5,793 nucleotides of DNA from Lysobacterales bacterium (GCA_026990095.1 JALSIL010000046.1:1-5793), one strand, 5' to 3'. Shown: positions 1-5,284, counted from the stretch's first letter. Numbers and translations: made by a program. The notes: generated by a model not told the origin, from the sequence alone.

Positions 1-18
1 GATATGGGTAATATGGTT

Positions 19-963
19 TTAATGACTGCGAAATTGTTGTCGGTATTGACTAGGGGATAGATTTAAATATTTTCTAAAATTATGGCGTAAAGTCTCGGGT
101 TTTTCAAAACCAGAACGATACGCTACTAAGTCAATGGAATCATTATTTGTTTCGAGCAATCTTTTGGCTAAATGTATGCGTTGCTGTATTAGCCATTGCC
201 TTGGACTCATGTTCATGGATGAACGAAATTTTCGATCAAAAGTTCTTCTTGTCATGTTGGCTTTGTGTGCCATCTGATTTATTGTGATTTTGCTTGCCAG
301 TCTATCGGTTGCCCAATCTAAAGTAGCGGCGAACTGGTTTGGTTTTTGTTGGATGGGTGTTTCGACAAATTGCGATTGCCCACCATTTCTATGAGCAGCT
401 AACACCATTCGTCGTGCGGAATAATTTGCCACTTCGTAACCAAAATCATCGCGTATAATTTCTAAGCACAAATCAATAGCTGCTGAAGAACCCGCTGAAC
501 AACCAATCATACCATCATACTGGTATAAGACATCTTGTCGGTATTGAATGTGCGGGTACTTTTGTTTAAATATCTCGGTATATAACCAATGAGTTGTGGC
601 TGGACGATTATTGAGTAATCCAAGTTCTGCTAGAACAAAGACACCAGAACACAAGGATATAATTCTGCCGTTGCGATTGGCTACTTTAAGAATGCTGCTT
701 TTCATGTTGTCAGGCAGTTGCAATTGACTAAAAGACCAGCTAGGAATGATTATCATGTCGTATTTATCAAGATTTGTCACTTGCGTGACATCTATTTTAA
801 TTTGCGATTGTCCACTGATTTTTAAAGGAGAAGGAAAAAAACTCACCACATCGGTTTGATACCACTGCTTTATATCTTCTCGGTTAATAGCAAAAAGGTC
901 AGTGGCACAGCCGAGTTCAAATAAGGCAAGGTTAGGCGATACGACTATGGCTATTTTCTTCAT
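19..963 (-). CDS. GlxA/FtrA-family transcriptional regulator (DJ-1/PfpI-like domain plus AraC HTH)
   Basis: A 314-aa cytoplasmic DNA-binding regulator of the normal length for the GlxA group. Residues 1-170 form a DJ-1/PfpI (class I amidotransferase-like) sensing domain; Cys105 in SLCSGVF sits at the nucleophile elbow, followed by LAELGLLNNRPATTHW, and GCSAGSSAAIDLCLEIIR is the second family signature. Residues 215-311 form the C-terminal AraC HTH (TINQMAHKANMTRRTFDRKF, then VAYRSGFEKPETLRHNFRKY and NLSPSQYR). The segment ARRMVLAAHRNGGQSQFV resembles the FtrA subgroup. I chose the ATG at 963: an in-frame TTG would add 19 residues (to 1020), but GlxA proteins start at the MKKIAIVV strand. The RBS is weak. 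The gene diverges from the rhodanese operon and probably controls it; effector unknown. Confidence 0.9.
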   Translation of the reverse strand: MKKIAIVVSPNLALFELGCATDLFAINREDIKQWYQTDVVSFFPSPLKISGQSQIKIDVTQVTNLDKYDMIIIPSWSFSQLQLPDNMKSSILKVANRNGRIISLCSGVFVLAELGLLNNRPATTHWLYTEIFKQKYPHIQYRQDVLYQYDGMIGCSAGSSAAIDLCLEIIRDDFGYEVANYSARRMVLAAHRNGGQSQFVETPIQQKPNQFAATLDWATDRLASKITINQMAHKANMTRRTFDRKFRSSMNMSPRQWLIQQRIHLAKRLLETNNDSIDLVAYRSGFEKPETLRHNFRKYLNLSPSQYRQQFRSH

Positions 964-1143
964 TTGAGTTACTCTAATACGAAATGGCTCAATATTAACG
1001 TACAATGTCTTTAAAGCCAATTATTTAATGTTTATTTATCTGGATAATGAGTGCTGAGGTATTTGCAAAAGTACAAATAATGGTTTCCCAGACTTGTTAG
1101 TGTTGAGTAGATACCTCATCAATATTAATTATAGGAGAACAAA
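964..1143. promoter_or_regulatory. Divergent control region between the regulator and the rhodanese operon
   Basis: This 180-bp AT-rich stretch must hold the promoters of both transcription units. Two inverted repeats are visible. TGAGGTAT (1055-1062) is the exact complement of ATACCTCA (1111-1118), with a 48-bp gap, and TATTTG (1060-1065) pairs with CAAATA (1074-1079) across 8 bp. They are candidate operators for the adjacent AraC-type regulator. A weak plus-strand promoter candidate is TTGAGT (1103-1108), 17 bp, TAATTA (1126-1131), but it ends so close to the SD that it may be fortuitous. The assignment as a control region rests on the divergent gene layout; the exact sites are inference. 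Confidence 0.5.
1133..1137 (+). promoter_or_regulatory. Strong Shine-Dalgarno of the rhodanese gene
   Basis: AGGAG lies 6 bases before the ATG at 1144. It fixes the start of the first operon gene and rules out the overlapping frame that opens at 1094. It is the clearest ribosome binding site in the window; the downstream genes depend on ATGA overlaps instead. Confidence 0.85.
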
Positions 1144-1533
1144 ATGTCAGCTGTATCAAGACCAAAAGCTGCCAATAGCCAAGAGGCTTTGGCACATTTT
1201 TCAAAACTTATGCAATTTGAAACTGATTGTTGGGATGTGCATCACGCCATCAGTAATAATCGACAAGATTTTGTTTTATTGGATGTGCGAGGAGAAGAGT
1301 CTTTTAAGCAAGGGCATGTGAATCAAGCCATTAATTTGCCACATTCGAGAATTAATGAAAAGTCCATAGCAGAATTTCCCAAAGACACCTTATTTGTGGT
1401 GTATTGTGCGGGCCCTCATTGCAATGCGACAGAAAAAGCAGCGATACGTTTAGCTAAATTACATCGACCCGTAAAGAAAATGATTGGTGGAGTCACGGGC
1501 TGGATTGACGAAGGCTTTAGTTTAGTCAAATGA
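1144..1533 (+). CDS. Single-domain rhodanese-like sulfurtransferase
   Basis: A 129-aa protein with one rhodanese domain, expected to move sulfane sulfur through a cysteine persulfide in the cytoplasm (no signal peptide seen). After a roughly 35-residue leader come the CH2A-like LLDVRGEESFKQGHVNQAINLPHSRI (D47, R49, H58), the active-site loop YCAGPHCNATEKAA with catalytic Cys88 and a second Cys93, and the C-terminal MIGGVTGWIDEGF. The pattern YCxGPxCNxxxKAA is one I recall from a proteobacterial rhodanese subgroup that sits next to FtrA/GlxA regulators, which fits the neighbour here. It is the first gene of the operon and its TGA overlaps the next ATG by 4 bases. The family call is firm; the sulfur donor and acceptor are unknown. 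Confidence 0.9.
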   Translation: MSAVSRPKAANSQEALAHFSKLMQFETDCWDVHHAISNNRQDFVLLDVRGEESFKQGHVNQAINLPHSRINEKSIAEFPKDTLFVVYCAGPHCNATEKAAIRLAKLHRPVKKMIGGVTGWIDEGFSLVK

Positions 1534-1973
1534 TAATCCGACATGCGAATGCTCAAGACAGTGAGCAAGTCTTGTCTTTAATGCAAGATTTGGCAGTTTT
1601 TGAAGGTTATATCGATGATTTTAGGGTTACTCAAGAAACAATCAAAGAGCAAATAAATAACAGTTTTTATGCACTTATTGCACAAGAAGATAAAAAATTT
1701 GTGGGTTTATTGGTGTATTATTTTTTGCCATTCACCTATGATATGACATCTTGGTTGTTTATTAAAGAGTTGTATGTTGATGAAAATTGCAGAGGCAAAC
1801 AAATAGGAAAAAAATTGATGCAAAAAGCCGAAGATATTTGCCAAAAAAACGGTGGGTCACAAATGACTTGGTCGGTTTTATCCAGCAATAAAAGGGCACA
1901 AAATTTTTACCAATCATTGGGTGCTAGTCATGATAAAGATTGGCAAATATTTTCAAAGAGTATAAAACTATGA
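1530..1973 (+). CDS. GNAT-family N-acetyltransferase (first of two in the operon)
   Basis: A 147-aa single-domain acetyl-CoA-dependent acetyltransferase. It opens with IRHANAQDSEQVLSLMQDLAVFEGY (motif C/D region, residues 3-27). Motif A follows at 79-100, KELYVDENCRGKQIGKKLMQK, where the pyrophosphate-binding loop reads R88-G-K-Q91-I-G93, so the usual first Gly of RxxGxG is Gln. Motif B is SNKRAQNFYQSLGA (119-132), with Tyr127 in the position of the usual general acid. The start ATG (1530) overlaps the rhodanese stop, and the stop (1971-1973) overlaps the next ATG. The LAxFE pattern near the N-terminus is shared with the fourth operon gene, so both belong near the SSAT-like GNATs. Substrate is not predictable from sequence; amine or amino acid is plausible. 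Confidence 0.85.
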   Translation: MIIRHANAQDSEQVLSLMQDLAVFEGYIDDFRVTQETIKEQINNSFYALIAQEDKKFVGLLVYYFLPFTYDMTSWLFIKELYVDENCRGKQIGKKLMQKAEDICQKNGGSQMTWSVLSSNKRAQNFYQSLGASHDKDWQIFSKSIKL

Positions 1974-2641
1974 ATAGAATGAAATCGCAATTAATTGACT
2001 TAAGCCACACTATTTCTGATGGAATGGTGACTTACAAAGGTTTACCTGCTCCAATGATATGTGACTTTTTGGCGCGTGATGCGTGCGAAGGTGTGTATGA
2101 ACAAGGCACAACTTTCCAGATAGGAAAAATAGAAATGGTGTCCAATACAGGAACTTATCTTGACACGCCTTTTCACCGTTTTGCTGATGGCAAAGATTTG
2201 TCAGAAATAGATTTAGAAGGCGTGGGAAACCTTGATGGAATAGTCATTCAAATCGATGAAGACGTCAAACGAATTACGGCGCAATTTTTTAAAAATTATG
2301 ATGTTAAAGATAAAGCCGCATTAATTTACACCAATTGGTCACGTCATTGGGGCAGTGATGCCTATTTTGAAAATGATCCTTTTTTAACCGAAGATGCAGC
2401 TATTTATTTAAAACAGCAAGGTGTTAAACTCGTTGGAATTGATTGCCACAATATTGATGATACCAGTGGTAAAGCACGCCCAGTTCACACAGTACTGCTG
2501 CACAATGAAATTTTTATTATTGAACACATGACAAACTTACACAAACTCCCCGTAAAAGGCTTTAAGTTTTACGCTGTACCAGTGAAAATTAAAGGCATGG
2601 GTACTTTTCCAGTTCGAGCATTTGCACAAGTAGGTTCATGA
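1970..2641 (+). CDS. Cyclase-family protein (kynurenine formamidase-like fold), atypical metal motif
   Basis: A 223-aa member of the cyclase/KynB fold, a family of metal-dependent amide and lactone hydrolases (kynurenine formamidase, isatin hydrolase). Evidence: LIDLSHTISDGMVTYKGLP (8-26), the metal-motif region SNTGTYLDTPFHRFADG (58-74), GVKLVGIDCHNIDD (151-164), and the C-terminal HTVLLHNEIFIIEHMTNL, which keeps H173 and E185. The standard motif HxGTHxDxPxH is changed at two places: N59 and Y63 replace His, while D65 and H69 remain. Kynurenine formamidase activity should therefore not be assumed. I chose ATG 1970, which makes an ATGA overlap with the preceding stop; a TTG at 1940 would add 10 residues inside the previous gene. 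It is flanked by two acetyltransferases, suggesting chemistry on an amide or acetylated compound (inference). Confidence 0.85.
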   Translation: MNRMKSQLIDLSHTISDGMVTYKGLPAPMICDFLARDACEGVYEQGTTFQIGKIEMVSNTGTYLDTPFHRFADGKDLSEIDLEGVGNLDGIVIQIDEDVKRITAQFFKNYDVKDKAALIYTNWSRHWGSDAYFENDPFLTEDAAIYLKQQGVKLVGIDCHNIDDTSGKARPVHTVLLHNEIFIIEHMTNLHKLPVKGFKFYAVPVKIKGMGTFPVRAFAQVGS

Positions 2642-3138
2642 AAACTAAAAACAAAAACTTTACCATCCGCAGGGCGACTATTGAAGATTGCCCATTGATT
2701 CTGGAGTTTATTAAGGAATTGGCTAACTATGAAAAACTGGCGCATGAAGTGGTTGCCGATGTCGAAACGTTAGAAAATTCTTTATTTGGCAAAAATCCTT
2801 ATGCTAAAGTTGTTATTGGAGAATACAAAGGACAAGCCGTTGCTTTTGCTTTGTATTTTCATAACTTTTCCACTTTCCTTGGTAAGCCAGGGCTTTATTT
2901 AGAAGATTTATACGTCAAACCCCAAATGCGTGGCAAAGGCTTGGGTAAAATAATGCTCGCTTATTTGGCAAAAACAGCCATAAGTTTAGGTTGCGGACGC
3001 TTTGAATGGTGGGTTTTGGACTGGAATAAACCCGCTATTGATTTTTATAAGTCTTTAGGCGCAAAACCGATGGATGAATGGACTGTTAATCGAGTTACTG
3101 GAGAGGTTTTGGTTAAACTTGCGGAGACTTTTGTTTAA
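2638..3138 (+). CDS. GNAT-family N-acetyltransferase, diamine acetyltransferase (SSAT)-like
   Basis: A 166-aa acetyltransferase with a complete GNAT core: FTIRRATIEDCPLILEFIKE at the N-terminus, then LANYEKL (29-35), the SSAT-type LYLEDLYVKPQMRGKGLGK with an intact R98-x-x-G101-x-G103 pyrophosphate loop, and FEWWVLDWNKPAIDFYKSLGA with Tyr137 as likely general acid. The ELANYEKL and YLEDLYV blocks are typical of spermidine/spermine or thialysine acetyltransferase relatives, so a polyamine or lysine-analogue amine is a reasonable substrate guess, though many members have other substrates. ATG 2638 overlaps the cyclase stop by 4 bases. It is the last gene of the operon; no terminator hairpin follows directly, only an AT-rich gap and then the cassette repeat. 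Confidence 0.88.
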   Translation: MKTKNKNFTIRRATIEDCPLILEFIKELANYEKLAHEVVADVETLENSLFGKNPYAKVVIGEYKGQAVAFALYFHNFSTFLGKPGLYLEDLYVKPQMRGKGLGKIMLAYLAKTAISLGCGRFEWWVLDWNKPAIDFYKSLGAKPMDEWTVNRVTGEVLVKLAETFV

Positions 3139-3204
3139 TTGAGGTTTCACTTAATGATAAATTGAATTGCTATGAAATAAGTTAGAAACAATTAAATTTA
3201 TTGT

Positions 3205-3396
3205 GGTGTTAACGTTTCGGCTATGGTTAGTACGGGATTTCGAAGGACTGAACTTTCGGTTTATCTCGTAGCCAAATTTACAATTTTTCCTTTAATAATT
3301 AACACGCAAAATTGTAAATTTTGCGGACTTCATTCAAGGCACTTCACTTTGGGTTAAGCACCAAAACCCGTATTAACTATAGCCATTGTTAGGCAC
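3205..3396. repeat. Large nested inverted repeat, attC-like cassette end (copy A)
   Basis: A 192-bp palindromic element. Outer ends are GGTGTTAAC (3205-3213) and GTTAGGCAC (3388-3396). Inside, GGCTATGGTTAGTACGGG (3219-3236) pairs with CCCGTATTAACTATAGCC (3367-3384): 16/18 Watson-Crick, and both exceptions are G-T wobbles on the plus strand. A perfect inner pair AAATTTACAATTTT (3274-3287) / AAAATTGTAAATTT (3308-3321) closes a 20-nt loop. Bases 3323-3369 recur at 4092-4138 (43/47 identical). On the minus strand the preceding gene stops within the end sequence GCCTAAC, matching the RYYYAAC core of integron attC sites, though the other end (GTTAACA) fits GTTRRRY poorly and the site is long for attC. 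Confidence 0.75.
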
Positions 3397-4048
3397 TGGC
3401 TATTTTTATCTTTTTCAAATACACATATTCTGTTGTTAATTCGTCTAATTGAGTCAAATTGTCAATTACTCTTAGTTTATGTACAATGTCGTGTCTGTCA
3501 AGTCGTAACTGTTTTTCCGTTCTAATATTAATAGCAGGTTTAGTCAACTTTTCTATTGCTTTATCTGTTTTTTCATCAAGGTCAATAAGTCCAATTAGTT
3601 TGATGTGCTTGGTGGTATTAGGGAGTGCTCTTTTTCCTTTTATTAATTTGATAGCATCATCAAGAATTGAATTTCGCTGAGCCGCTCCGTAGTAAAATCC
3701 TTTATTTATTGGAATAATACATTTTATTTCTGCTATAATTTTCCTTTTTGATACTTGAATATCAAACCCATTGGTATTTGGTTTTGTTTCATTGATTTCT
3801 TTCACTATTTGCTTATGCTCTTCATTTGACAAGTTGAAAAAGTCAGCAATCCAATGACCGAAAGCCAGAGTTGTTTTTAAGGTTAAAACATTATTTACAT
3901 CTGATAAAGCCATTTTGAGGTCAAGCAATTGACTTTGATTAAAAGTGCTGTAATAGTCCTTATCGGATTTTGTCAAGTTTTTAAGAAAACCATTTAATTT
4001 TTTCTTTAACTCTGTAGTTCTATCATATATTTCTGTAGTTTTTTTCAT
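3389..4048 (-). CDS. Unknown protein with PD-(D/E)XK nuclease-like signature, cassette-borne
   Basis: A 219-aa, Lys-rich cytoplasmic protein that I cannot assign to a named family. The central block NGFDIQVSKRKIIAEIKC (residues 93-110) has the spacing of a PD-(D/E)XK nuclease core: D96, then E107-x-K109 on a hydrophobic strand. It is followed by GFYYGAAQRNSILDDAIKL, whose Gln124 lies where several such nucleases carry an extra conserved Gln. The N-terminal 80 residues look helical and the last 70 have no recognised motif. The ATG at 4046-4048 follows an A-rich leader with no clear SD. The TAA stop falls within the end of repeat copy A, and repeat copy B lies upstream, so the gene fills a cassette-like unit. 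A restriction or other defence role is inference only; a non-catalytic role is possible. Confidence 0.75.
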   Translation of the reverse strand: MKKTTEIYDRTTELKKKLNGFLKNLTKSDKDYYSTFNQSQLLDLKMALSDVNNVLTLKTTLAFGHWIADFFNLSNEEHKQIVKEINETKPNTNGFDIQVSKRKIIAEIKCIIPINKGFYYGAAQRNSILDDAIKLIKGKRALPNTTKHIKLIGLIDLDEKTDKAIEKLTKPAINIRTEKQLRLDRHDIVHKLRVIDNLTQLDELTTEYVYLKKIKIASA

Positions 4049-4073
4049 AATATTCTTTTTTTAGCACTTTTCT

Positions 4074-4158
4074 GGTCAGTTACGAAATGACGCGGGCTTC
4101 ATTCAGGGCACTTCTCTTTGGGATAAGCACCAAAACCCTTACATTGTTAGCACCTACC
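4074..4158. repeat. attC-like cassette end (copy B, shorter)
   Basis: Bases 4092-4138 match copy A (3323-3369) at 43 of 47 positions, including the shared TAAGCACCAAAACCC. Both copies then run to CATTGTTAG(G)CAC, here ending TGTTAGCACCTACC (4145-4158). The left edge GGTCAGTTAC (4074) may correspond to GGTGTTAAC of copy A, but about 100 bp of the copy A interior, including the long outer arm and the inner hairpin, are missing. It lies between the two minus-strand genes, so each of these genes has one copy on its 3' side. The left limit is uncertain. Confidence 0.7.
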
Positions 4159-4160
4159 TT

Positions 4161-4757
4161 TTAATCCTCATAAATATCATTTTTTTGAAGTGGGAAAATT
4201 TCCCATTCAAATTCGGTTAATATACTTTTTTCATATTCGTCATTTTCCTCGTGAAATGAATGTCCGTGAGGTGTTGGAAAAACAAAATTCTGCTCTTTAT
4301 ATTTGTTTTTAATTAATCGATTTCTATATTTTTCAATGTTTCCATAGGCAAATATTACATTATGTTGGTCATAGACCAATAATCCATTATTTTCAACAGT
4401 TCCAATCCAAATGTGGTGTCTTGCGTCTGTTTCGATATAATCTCGATACTTATTTAGAAATTCAGTTAGTTCGTTAATAGTTTCAAAAGTTGGTGATTGA
4501 TATCTACCTATTTCTTGTCCTGTTCTTGAAACAACTAAAACATATAAAATGTAAAAAGGTGGTTCTAAATCATTCAAAAGGTCAGATAAAAGTTGAACTT
4601 GATTTTTACTTGCTGCAATTTTTATAGAACTATCAAATTGTTCGTATATTTTTCCGTATTCAAATTCAATATCAGGGCTATTTAAATCTCCAGCTGAAAA
4701 TTTCACTAATCTATTAGATTCTGTTTTGTTGGATTTAAATATTCTACTTAGTTTCAT
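4161..4757 (-). CDS. Conserved-looking hypothetical protein, His-rich C-terminal motif, cassette-borne
   Basis: A 198-aa soluble protein of unknown function. Notable blocks are PPFYILYVLVVSRTGQEIGRYQSP (66-89), ARHHIWIGT (112-120), LLVYDQHNVIFAYGNIEKY (127-144), FPTPHGHSFHEENDEYE (160-176) and a C-terminal FPLQKNDIYED. From memory, the RH-x-W, VYDxHNxxYAYG and PHxH blocks recur together in uncharacterised proteins of diverse bacteria, so the gene is probably real and not spurious. The His cluster could bind metal (inference). Starts are possible at GTG 4808, ATG 4781 and ATG 4757; I prefer 4757 because the 14-bp boundary repeat ends 10 bases before it and the extra residues would be encoded by that repeat. 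No SD is seen. The stop lies 2 bases from copy B. Confidence 0.7.
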   Translation of the reverse strand: MKLSRIFKSNKTESNRLVKFSAGDLNSPDIEFEYGKIYEQFDSSIKIAASKNQVQLLSDLLNDLEPPFYILYVLVVSRTGQEIGRYQSPTFETINELTEFLNKYRDYIETDARHHIWIGTVENNGLLVYDQHNVIFAYGNIEKYRNRLIKNKYKEQNFVFPTPHGHSFHEENDEYEKSILTEFEWEIFPLQKNDIYED

Positions 4758-4766
4758 TCGTTTTTT

Positions 4767-4780
4767 GGTTGGTGCTAACA
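4767..4780. repeat. Boundary inverted repeat upstream of the 198-aa gene
   Basis: GGTTGGTGCTAACA is the reverse complement of TGTTAGCACCTACC at 4145-4158 except for one base (13/14). The pair brackets the gene at 4161-4757 almost exactly and suggests a mobile unit of about 636 bp (4145-4780). On the minus strand this end reads TGTTAGCACC, the arrangement expected for the leading edge of a cassette. Confidence 0.65.
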
Positions 4781-4786
4781 TCGTAA

Positions 4787-4804
4787 TATACGTAATTGCG
4801 TATA
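4787..4804. promoter_or_regulatory. 18-bp near-perfect palindrome upstream of the 198-aa gene
   Basis: TATACG TAATTG CGTATA has perfect 6-bp arms and an AATT centre, 16 of 18 positions symmetric. GCGTAT (4799) is also complementary to ATACGC a short way downstream (about 4834). It lies 30 bp before the preferred ATG, so it may be an operator, or it may be the remaining tip of the recombination site of the next cassette. The sequence shows only the symmetry. Confidence 0.35.
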
Positions 4805-4862
4805 ACACGAATTAAAAATCATCTATAATACGCAACTTAACTTAGTAAATAAGATGTCTTGT

Positions 4863-4912
4863 CCGATAAGCTGATTGATTCGGTGAATAATCAATTTTAG
4901 CGGATTTTTTTA
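4863..4912 (+). terminator. Plus-strand rho-independent terminator candidate with no adjacent plus-strand gene
   Basis: CCGATAAGCTGATTGATT can fold back on AATCAATTTTAGCGG with loop CGGTGAAT: the six-pair TTGATT/AATCAA core is next to the loop, the CCG/CGG base closes the stem, and a bulge lies between. A run ATTTTTTTATT follows at once, as in an intrinsic terminator reading rightward. The nearest plus-strand gene upstream ends at 3138, beyond the two minus-strand cassette genes, so this may be the displaced terminator of the rhodanese operon. The stem is imperfect. Confidence 0.4.
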
Positions 4913-4992
4913 TTCTAACAGTTTGGTGGTTTTGTGGCAATTGATTTTTTTATGGTTTTTTGTCAGTTCTTCCTTCTAGCTTAAACAGAATC

Positions 4993-5100
4993 ACGTCATT
5001 GCGAGGAGGAACGACGTGGCAATCTCATCAAGCGGTGGTATTTTTTGAATAAGGGTTTAGTTGGGAGTTTGCCGCGTCGCTTCGCTCCTCGCAAAGACGT
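4993..5100. repeat. Inverted pair of CGTCATTGCGAGG-type dispersed repeats
   Basis: The left unit (4993-5026) runs from ACGTCATTGCGAGGAGG to GTGGCAATCTC. The right unit (5065-5100) is its imperfect reverse complement, running from GAGTTTGCCGCGTCG to CTCCTCGCAAAGACGT. They are separated by 38 bp and can form one long hairpin. Units starting CGTCATTGCGAGG are a well-known class of dispersed intergenic repeat seen in many bacterial genomes. An apparent 72-codon minus-strand reading frame over this area (5028-5246) consists of the repeats and is not a gene. Confidence 0.75.
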
Positions 5101-5108
5101 TTTTTATT

Positions 5109-5144
5109 GAGTTTGTCGCATCGTTTATTCTCTTCGTAAAGATG
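5109..5144. repeat. Third, decayed copy of the CGTCATTGCGAGG-type repeat
   Basis: GAGTTTGTCGCATCG to TTCGTAAAGATG aligns along its whole length with the right unit at 5065-5099, in the same orientation and 9 bp further on. Most differences from that unit are C-to-T or G-to-A, with two transversions and one extra base near the middle. It looks like an older tandem copy that is losing G and C. Confidence 0.6.
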
Positions 5145-5215
5145 GTAACAACGGTCTGATTCGTTTTTGTTTGGCAAGGACTCCACAAGGGTGAGGGTTA
5201 TACATACAAGTTTTT

Positions 5216-5247
5216 CTCGTTCCTTGCGCTCCGAGTGGGAATGCATA
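5216..5247 (+). repeat. CTCGTTCC...GGGAATGCAT dispersed repeat, forward copy
   Basis: CTCGTTCCTTGCGCTCCG followed by AGTGGGAATGCATA resembles a common dispersed unit of the form CTCGTTCCCACGCTCTGCGTGGGAATGC that I recall from several gammaproteobacterial genomes. The central hairpin is degraded in this copy. No coding content. Confidence 0.5.
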
Positions 5248-5284
5248 ACGTTTTAATTTGTAAGGTAATTGGCTTGTTTATAGG

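Noticed and set aside
964..1020. N-terminal extension of the regulator from a TTG at 1020
   Set aside because: GlxA-family proteins begin at the first beta strand (MKKIAIVV), and the extension has no family match or RBS.
1094..1321. 75-codon plus-strand open frame
   Set aside because: It overlaps the rhodanese gene in another frame, has no SD of its own and its translation has no domain pattern; the AGGAG at 1133 serves the ATG at 1144.
3139..3204. Terminator directly after the last operon gene
   Set aside because: This AT-rich gap has no G/C-stemmed hairpin followed by a T-run; the next strong hairpin is the cassette-end repeat, which lacks a T-run after its outer arm.
3459..3680. 73-codon plus-strand open frame
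   Set aside because: It is antisense to the nuclease-like gene and its Ser/Leu/Ile-rich translation is what the complement of Lys/Asp/Glu-rich coding gives.
4758..4808. Longer starts of the 198-aa gene (GTG 4808 or ATG 4781)
   Set aside because: The added residues would be encoded by the boundary repeat and palindrome. Not fully excluded, because no SD supports any of the starts.
5028..5246. 72-codon minus-strand open frame
   Set aside because: It is built from the CGTCATTGCGAGG-type and CTCGTTCC-type repeats; the charged low-complexity translation is a repeat artefact.
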